A stretch of DNA of 28,324 nt from SIG710 sp045648605 (GTDB taxonomy: Bacteria > Bacillota > Clostridia > Oscillospirales > CAG-272). The stretch's first letter is position 1. Every line of letters starts with the position of its first letter. The notes under the pieces are model-generated. The model did no database searches. It was not told the DNA's origin and saw only the letters and a program-made list of their open reading frames with translations. A program made the translations under genes and the position numbers. Positions 23,597 to 28,324 of the stretch are shown piece by piece. The stretch covers positions 1-28,324 of the forward strand of contig JAZROG010000125.1 in NCBI GenBank assembly GCA_045648605.1, given 5' to 3'.

Positions 23597-24397
23597 TCAA
23601 AAATCCCCATTTTCTTTTATTCCCTCAAGCTCTTTTATATACTCCTTTGGAGTTTTTCCGTTCTTTTCTCTGAAAACCCTTGAAAAATACAGCGCATCTC
23701 CAAAGCCTGAAAGTATGGCAACATTTTTAACGCTGACAACTCCCTGCTCCATAAGAAAGATCGCATGCTTTATCCTCATTTCGCAAAGATACGCAGTAAA
23801 GCTTATTCCCTTTTCCTTTTTAAATAAAGTAGAGATATATTTGGCGTTATATCCGAGCCTTTGCGAAACCTGTGAAAGAGAAAAAGCCGCATCGGTGAAT
23901 TTTTCGCTCATAAGCCTTATTACCATCGAAACTATATCGTTTTCTTCCTTTTTCTTCGGCTCAAGCTTTGCAAGAGAATAGAGAATAACAGCCTCGCTGA
24001 GAAGGTCAAGATTGCCGTTCTCCGCCATGAAAATACATTCCCTCCAAAAATCGATAAGTCTTTCATCGACCGAGAAAACACACCTGTCAACTCCTATATC
24101 CAGCCGCTCAAAATATTCTGATGCACGTCTGCCATGAAATCTTATATAGGCATATTCCATATCACCAAGTGAAACCGAAGCCTCATCTCCCTTTGATATA
24201 AAGAAAAGATCGCCCTTCTTTAAGTGATATTTTTTGCCTTTCAAATTCAATTCCCCGTTCCCGGAGAAGACAAGATTGATTGAATATTCCCGATGTATCC
24301 TGTTTTCATACTGCGCATTTGTTTTTTCCAGAACAAAGCAGGTACAAATAAGATCGTTTGATGTATTCAGATTGAATTTGCATATATTATTTTCCAC
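23597..24397 (-). CDS. AraC-family transcriptional regulator with cupin-like sensor domain
   Basis: 266-residue regulator. The N-terminal half has the AraC-type cupin pattern (REYSINLVFSGNGELNLKGK, then YHLKKGDLFFI, and an aromatic AYIRFHG segment), suggesting a sugar or small-molecule sensor. The C-terminal 100 residues hold two helix-turn-helix motifs: LSQVSQRLGYNAKYISTLFK and VKNVAILSGFGDALYFSRVF, ending in GKTPKEYIKEL. The start codon is GTG at 24397, after a GGTGGTGATG ribosome region; no ATG is better placed. It is divergent from the decayed transporter at 24530, which may have been its target. Confidence 0.88.
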   Translation of the reverse strand: MENNICKFNLNTSNDLICTCFVLEKTNAQYENRIHREYSINLVFSGNGELNLKGKKYHLKKGDLFFISKGDEASVSLGDMEYAYIRFHGRRASEYFERLDIGVDRCVFSVDERLIDFWRECIFMAENGNLDLLSEAVILYSLAKLEPKKKEENDIVSMVIRLMSEKFTDAAFSLSQVSQRLGYNAKYISTLFKKEKGISFTAYLCEMRIKHAIFLMEQGVVSVKNVAILSGFGDALYFSRVFREKNGKTPKEYIKELEGIKENGDF

Positions 24398-24417
24398 AAA
24401 TCATCACCACCGTATAT

Positions 24418-24446
24418 ATTTTAACATACCAAAAGCAAACTTTCAA
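24418..24446 (-). promoter_or_regulatory. Promoter of the AraC gene at 23597-24397
   Basis: On the minus strand, TTGAAA (24446-24441) and TAAAAT (24423-24418) with a 17-nt spacer, about 20 nt before the GTG start. Confidence 0.6.
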
Positions 24447-24477
24447 CCTTTTTCTATATTTTTATGGAAAAAATCCA

Positions 24478-24506
24478 TTTACTTTTCCTATTATACTTGG
24501 TATAAT
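24478..24506 (+). promoter_or_regulatory. Promoter of the decayed transporter gene
   Basis: TTTACT (24478-24483) and TATAAT (24501-24506) with a 17-nt spacer; GTGAGGA precedes the ATG at 24530. Both signals survive although the gene does not. Confidence 0.6.
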
Positions 24507-24529
24507 CTTGTCAGAAAGTGAGGACGGCT

Positions 24530-25280
24530 ATGTATTACGGTCTTTTATGTATTTCGGTTATAATGTTCGGAACAACATTTTTGTTCAGCAAAACCTACAG
24601 CAAAGAAATGGGAGCGGTCTTGATGCAACTCTGACCTCAACCCTTATCGGCTCCCTTGCGGGACTTATCGCACTATTTATTATGAATAAGGTTCAATTTG
24701 ATTTTGCACCCTTTACGCTGCTTATGGCATCTGCCTCAGCCATCAACGGAATCTTGTTTATGTTCTGCACTCTGAAGTCACTCGACAGAATAAATCTTTC
24801 GCTATATTCCATCTTTTCGATGCTCGGCGGAATGATGCTTCCCTTTATCCACTGTATGCTCTTTTACGGAGAGCCGCTGACTCTCGGAAAATCGGTATGC
24901 GTTATCTTCATCATTCTCGCACTTGCCATAACCATCGAAAAGGATAACAAAAAAGGTGGTTTTATTTATTATGCCGGTGTTTTCGTTCTCAACGGAATGT
25001 CGTAAAATTCACCAATCATCAAGCCTTGAAACTACAAATTTCGCAGTTTTTTCAATATGGGTATCAATAATTTCCATTCTTATTTCGGGAATTCTGCTTA
25101 TAATTTACCGAAAAAAATCAAAGAAGCCCTCGCCTAAAGCAATTATTTATGCGGAGGGAAAAGGACTTCTGAACAGAATTGCAAATTATCTTCTGCTCAT
25201 CGCCCTTACTGTTTTGCCTTCAACGGTGCAGTACCCCCTTTGTAACGGGTGGTACTATGATAGTTTCAACATTTTTTCCG
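24530..25280 (+). pseudogene. Decayed DMT/EamA-family membrane transporter
   Basis: The gene opens at ATG 24530 (MYYGLLCISVIMFGTTFLFS, a first membrane helix), shifts frame near 24617, and continues as LDATLTSTLIGSLAGLIALF, then LYSIFSMLGGMMLPFI and CVIFIILALAIT to a stop at 25005. A further shift near 25003 gives HQSSSLETTNFAVFSIWVSI and NYLLLIALTVLPSTVQYPL; another near 25235 gives VTGGTMIVSTF. These are the ten-helix pattern and the PxxVQYPxVTGG region of drug/metabolite transporters. The end is lost in unrelated sequence. At least three shifts exclude function. The divergent AraC gene next door may have regulated it. Confidence 0.75.
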
Positions 25281-25309
25281 AAAAAAATACAGGATCAAAT
25301 GCTATAATT

Positions 25310-25615
25310 GCGGCGTTTCGGGCGGAACTGCAAAAAAGCAGCCGAGTATCTTCATACCTTTTGCTTACGCTTCAATCCAAGCATCGTAGTCACAATGTTC
25401 GGCATAAACGATATTATATGTTGAATACTGCGATATTTTTGAAGATGGCTGAAAAAAAATAAGTCTTTTGAAGTAAAAAAGACTTGGCAAGAAAAAAATT
25501 CGAGGCCACAGAAAACAAAACCACCTTTGTTCCCCTTGCATATCTTGATTATATCGAGAGAGCGGATAAAACGGACAGGCTTATCGGAGATATAGTGAAA
25601 AAAACGATCTTTTGA
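25310..25615 (+). pseudogene. C-terminal remnant of an unrecognised gene
   Basis: Protein-like stretches appear in changing frames: SGGTAKKQPSIFIPFAYASI, then VTMFGINDI, DIFEDG, and finally an open frame from about 25470 with LARKKFEATENKTTFVPLAY and LDYIERADKTDRLIGDIVKK to TGA at 25613-25615. I do not recognise the family. The final 45 codons look like a real soluble C-terminus, and a terminator follows directly, as expected for a gene end. At least two shifts or in-frame stops precede it. The boundary with the transporter remnant upstream is uncertain. Confidence 0.4.
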
Positions 25616-25620
25616 TATAG

Positions 25621-25674
25621 GATAATAAAATAATCCTGCTCGAAAATCCTTTCGAGCAGGATTTTTTTATTATC
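25621..25674. terminator. Long bidirectional terminator between convergent remnants
   Basis: Arms of 25 nt (25621-25645 and 25650-25674) pair with a single mismatch around loop ATCC; the GC-rich core is CCTGCTCGAAA. A T-run lies on the plus-strand side and an A-rich run on the other. It separates the unrecognised plus-strand remnant from the minus-strand transporter remnant. Confidence 0.8.
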
Positions 25675-25919
25675 TTGCAAAGCAAATTCTGGAAAAAACA
25701 ACCGCAGACAACGGTTCGATAAATTTCAGCACAGACATTTTTGAAATATTGCAGTAAGAAAGAGCTTTTCCCAAAAGAACATATGCCACCGCCAAGCAGT
25801 GCACCGATAAACACCGTAATAATACCGCCAAAAAGCTGTGAATAACCTACAACATCTATAACGGAATATTTTTCATAAATACTTCTTGAGACAATGGTTG
25901 AAAATGCGGTTTTCACCAT
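25670..25919 (-). pseudogene. C-terminal half of a second DMT/EamA transporter, internally deleted
   Basis: On the minus strand, AFSTIVSRSIYEKYSVIDVV and GYSQLFGGIITVFIGALLGG match the sixth and seventh helices of EamA proteins. After a frame change near 25770, AYVLLGKALSYCNISKMSVL and KFIEPLSAVVFSRICFAR follow to TAA (25670-25672), the conserved IEP region near the end of the fold. About 25-30 residues between these parts and the last helices are missing, as is the whole N-terminal half. The methionine at 25919 is probably internal, since no ribosome site lies before it. Confidence 0.65.
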
Positions 25920-25983
25920 ACAGAATGTTACGGTTTTTAACTTTATTACGGTGTTTATTTTTGCAGAAATATTTACATTTTTA

Positions 25984-26862
25984 TTATTTACTTATCCACA
26001 AAAGCTTATTGTCTTTTATCTCCAAGGTAATCTTATCGGCCTTTTTAAGATATGTAAGATAAGAGCGCACAGTGCTTCCCACAAGCACATACTGCTCATT
26101 TGTCATAACAAGAGAATATTCTTCAAAAAGTTTTTTCAAAATAGCCTCAAAGCAAAGGGGTTCAGCACAAAGGCTTACTATCTTGTCCGCCACCTCTCTT
26201 ACTTTGTCAATATTATACTGTGCAAGCTCTGAAATATCTTCGCAAGGCTCTGCATGGGACGGAATAAAAGCAGTGACCGCCATCCCCCTTATTTTTTCAA
26301 GTGTTTCAAGATAAGCACCGATATCATAGATAAATCCAATGCGGTATTTATTAAGTGTTTCGCGGCTTGAAAGGCTGTCTGCAATAAAGGCAGTTCCATC
26401 TTCATCCACAAATCCTACCATATCAAAGGAATGACCGGGAAGATCTATCATTTTGAGTCCCTTTGGCATAGCCTCCTCGCAAAGAGGCTCGCAAAAGCTC
26501 TCCTTTGCCAAAAGAAATTTATGCTTCAGCTCATCCATCGGACATCCGCCATAAAGAAATGCGCTTTCAAGAATGGGATGATTTGTAAAATCCGCTTCAA
26601 TCCCCTTTGCATATATCTTGCATCCCGTCTGCGCCTGCAGATATGCGTTCCCTCCGATGTGATCCGCATGGGAATGGGTATTGTATATAGCCTTCAGCCT
26701 CCATCCCTTATCCGTGATTATTTTCAGCACCTTTTTGCCCGCATCCTTATCATTTCCGCTATCTATAAGGCAAACATCTTCATCATTTATCTTGTAAATT
26801 CCGATCTTTGCGGGACTTTGAATATAATAGCATTTCTCGCTGACCTTTATAAGCTCGTACAT
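25984..26862 (-). CDS. Metallo-beta-lactamase-fold hydrolase
   Basis: 292-residue protein. The N-terminal 220 residues form the MBL fold: LIDSGNDKDAG, the zinc motif THSHADH (His63, His65, Asp67, His68), LPGHSFDMVGF (third metal His), AFIADSLSS (bridging Asp) and FIPSHAEP. A C-terminal helical region of about 70 residues resembles a winged helix, as seen in several MBL hydrolases. Substrate unknown; relatives include thioesterases, lactonases and glyoxalase-II-like enzymes. It begins 6 nt after the stop of the AraC gene with AAGGATG as ribosome site, so the two form an operon. Confidence 0.85.
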   Translation of the reverse strand: MYELIKVSEKCYYIQSPAKIGIYKINDEDVCLIDSGNDKDAGKKVLKIITDKGWRLKAIYNTHSHADHIGGNAYLQAQTGCKIYAKGIEADFTNHPILESAFLYGGCPMDELKHKFLLAKESFCEPLCEEAMPKGLKMIDLPGHSFDMVGFVDEDGTAFIADSLSSRETLNKYRIGFIYDIGAYLETLEKIRGMAVTAFIPSHAEPCEDISELAQYNIDKVREVADKIVSLCAEPLCFEAILKKLFEEYSLVMTNEQYVLVGSTVRSYLTYLKKADKITLEIKDNKLLWISK

Positions 26863-26868
26863 TTTGTT

Positions 26869-27633
26869 TTAAACATCCTTTCTATATTCGGTAGGCGTAA
26901 TTCCTGTGGCTTCTTTAAACCGCTTGGCAAAATAGCTGGGACTTTCAAAGCCGCACATTTTTCCTATATTTTCTATGCTCTCCGAGCTGAATCTTAAAAA
27001 CCTCTTGGCTTTTGCTATCCTTATCCGCTTCAGCTCATCCATAACACTGTTTCCCTTTTCGCGCATGAAGATGCGGCAAAGAGTAAACTTATCGGTATCA
27101 AGCTCCGCGGCGATCATATCAAGGGTCAGAGGCTCCCCATATCTGCTTTCGAGAACATGAGATACCTTTACCGAAAAGCTGTCCTTTTCTCCGAGCACAG
27201 CCGCAAAGAAGTCTGTAAGGTATGAATAAAGTGCAGATGAACGGGTAAGCACAGTGCTGTCCCCCATGGCAAAATCGTGGAGCGCATCGGTTTCGGAATC
27301 AAGAAAGGGCGGCACATCAAAGCGCATTATCCTCGGAACTCCCAGATAATCAAGGGTCTCCTCGGGCATTGAAAAGGTGCACCAGCCGGTTGTAAAGCCG
27401 TCCCCGTGGTATTCATGTCCAACATCTCCGCGCATAAAAACGCCTTGCCCTTCGCCAAGTGCAAAGCACTCCCCCTCAATATTGAACATTCCCTCGCCAC
27501 ACCTTACCCAAATAATTTCGTGGTATCCGAGTCCCATAGGACGGTGTATCCTATCCTCCTTGAGCGTCTCCCCCACGGTATGAAGCGCAATGGGAAGGGA
27601 TGAAAGCGCATTTTTATCTATCTCAAAAAACAT
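26869..27633 (-). CDS. AraC-family transcriptional regulator
   Basis: 254-residue regulator. The N-terminal cupin-like part shows GLGYHEIIWVRCGEGMFNIE and FALGEGQGVFMRGDVGHEYH, a pattern usual for sugar-sensing AraC proteins. The C-terminal part has LTLDMIAAELDTDKFTLCRI and IENIGKMCGFESPSYFAKRF, then TGITPTEYRK. The ATG at 27633 is preceded by GAGGAAG; 20 further in-frame codons upstream lack a ribosome site. It is first in an operon with the MBL-fold gene and divergent from the isomerase gene at 27760, which makes that gene a plausible target. Confidence 0.88.
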   Translation of the reverse strand: MFFEIDKNALSSLPIALHTVGETLKEDRIHRPMGLGYHEIIWVRCGEGMFNIEGECFALGEGQGVFMRGDVGHEYHGDGFTTGWCTFSMPEETLDYLGVPRIMRFDVPPFLDSETDALHDFAMGDSTVLTRSSALYSYLTDFFAAVLGEKDSFSVKVSHVLESRYGEPLTLDMIAAELDTDKFTLCRIFMREKGNSVMDELKRIRIAKAKRFLRFSSESIENIGKMCGFESPSYFAKRFKEATGITPTEYRKDV

Positions 27634-27673
27634 TTTTCTTCCTCGCAAGAAAATTATATAATAATCAACGAAT

Positions 27674-27707
27674 TGATATTGACAAAAAAGCAATTTTGCA
27701 ATATCAT
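27674..27707 (+). promoter_or_regulatory. Promoter of the isomerase gene with an overlapping inverted repeat
   Basis: TTGACA (27679-27684) and TATCAT (27702-27707) with a 17-nt spacer. TGATATTG (27674-27681) is repeated in inverse as CAATATCA (27699-27706), so one arm covers part of the -35 and the other the -10. Its centre-to-centre distance of 25 bp is over two helical turns, suitable for a dimeric regulator. It lies between the divergent AraC gene and the isomerase gene. Confidence 0.6.
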
Positions 27708-27759
27708 TATATATAGTATATCACAAACAAAAATATTTTCAAGACTTGGAGGAAAATTT

Positions 27760-28324
27760 ATGAAGCTTTGTGTGGCTGTCCCCTGCTTTTTCGTCGGTAT
27801 GGATTTTTGCGAGGCGATAAAAAAGATCGGCGAGCTTGGCTTTGATACCGCAGAGACCTATAATTGGAAAAATCTTGATCTTCCAAGGGTCAAGGCTACC
27901 TGTGATGAAAGCGGTGTGAATCTCATAAGCATGTGTACCACCGAATTCAGAATGACGGAGCCTGAATACCGTTCGGCATGGCTTGAAGGGCTTCACAAAA
28001 GCTGCATTGCCGCAAAGATGGTAGGCGCAACAAAGCTCATAACTCAGGTTGGTAACTACTCAGGAAAGGAAAGAGGCTATCAGCACAGTTCAATTGTCGA
28101 TACCCTTAAGGTTAGGAGTATTATCCGAACCCGATTCGGGACGGCAAATTTCCGCCGCAAATGCAGATAATTTCTTGTGAATATAGCTCATCTCCATGCG
28201 GCGGGACATCCCGGCAGAATTGAGCCTTGGATGGGTGAAAGCAATTACAGCTTCATTTTTGATGCCGCAGATAAGGCAGGCTACAATGGACACTGCGGTC
28301 TTGAATACAAGCCTACTCTCACCC
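27760..28324 (+). pseudogene. Hydroxypyruvate isomerase-like TIM-barrel gene, internally deleted, runs off the window
   Basis: The ATG at 27760 follows GGAGG. The first 110 codons read well: MKLCVAVPCFFVG, IGELGFDTAETYNWKNLDLP, NLISMCTTEF, MVGATKLITQVG and QHSSIVDTLK, as in hydroxypyruvate isomerase and related sugar epimerases. A stop then comes at 28168-28170. From about 28175 the family resumes in another frame: NIAHLHAAGHPGR, WMGESNYSFIFDAADKAGYN and GHCGLEYKP, the conserved C-terminal third. About 70 residues with part of the metal site are absent, replaced by about 52 bp unlike the family. The 3' end lies outside the window. It has an intact promoter and is divergent from the AraC-MBL operon. 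Confidence 0.78.

Noticed and set aside
24956..25462. A separate 168-codon gene
   Set aside because: Its beginning is the wrong frame of the EamA remnant and its end reads into unrelated sequence; only the central 80 codons are transporter-like, so it belongs to the pseudogene.
28090..28293. Minus-strand 67-codon frame at the right end
   Set aside because: It is antisense to the conserved C-terminal part of the isomerase-like gene and has no start signals.
1..28324. A defence system, prophage, integrative element or biosynthetic cluster
   Set aside because: No integrase, transposase, nuclease-plus-effector pair, toxin-antitoxin pair, tRNA attachment site or modular synthase is present. The only helicase is Lhr-like, stands alone and has its own promoter.

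Overview
The window looks like chromosomal DNA of an uncultured, low-to-mid GC, Gram-positive Clostridia-type bacterium, probably from a gut or rumen. I infer this from strong AGGAGG-type ribosome sites, many near-consensus sigma-A promoters (TTGACA/TTGACT, 16-17 nt, TATAAT), a lipoprotein solute-binding protein, PadR-type accessory genes (DUF1700/DUF4097), and best resemblance of most proteins to Clostridia families. No rRNA, tRNA, CRISPR array, transposase or phage gene was seen.

Layout. Positions 1-332 hold no gene but carry four consecutive perfect hairpins and then a promoter with a palindrome at its start site. This leads into a Crp/Fnr regulator and a three-gene NitT/TauT-type ABC transporter (333-3443), ending in a terminator that contains the last stop codon. 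A convergent sugar isomerase/epimerase-like TIM-barrel gene follows (3479-4252). Positions 4253-4781 hold a deletion scar: the 5' ends of two convergent genes, each still with promoter and ribosome site. Next come two mechanistically different alpha-galactosidases (GH4 then GH36, 4782-8336) and an Lhr-like helicase (8431-10674). A minus-strand run (14372 down to 10714) holds a DUF1700 protein, a DUF4097 protein, an ICMT-like membrane methyltransferase and a frameshifted Gfo/Idh/MocA oxidoreductase. Then trmB, a nitroreductase and truB overlap in one plus-strand operon (14516-16678). After that come an SGNH hydrolase, a quinone-oxidoreductase-like enzyme and folA, and a second scar where the C-terminal ends of a divergent AraC gene and a GH4-like gene are joined back to back (18948-19203). 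The arginine genes argC-argJ-argB-argD follow on the minus strand (23436 down to 19245), covering glutamate to N-acetylornithine with acetyl recycling by ArgJ. The right end holds an AraC regulator, a 1.4 kb patch of decayed transporters and an unrecognised remnant (24530-25919), an AraC plus metallo-beta-lactamase-fold pair, and a divergent hydroxypyruvate-isomerase-like gene that is internally deleted and runs off the window.

Overall, housekeeping genes (trmB, truB, folA, arg) are intact, while carbohydrate, transport and regulator genes show repeated small-deletion decay. I found no convincing new defence, mobile or biosynthetic system. The most unusual items are the hairpin array at the left edge, the operator-like palindrome before the Crp/Fnr gene, the two deletion scars that preserve gene ends in opposite ways, and the GH4+GH36 pair. 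Frameshift calls rest on reading across frames by eye and could in part be sequencing errors.
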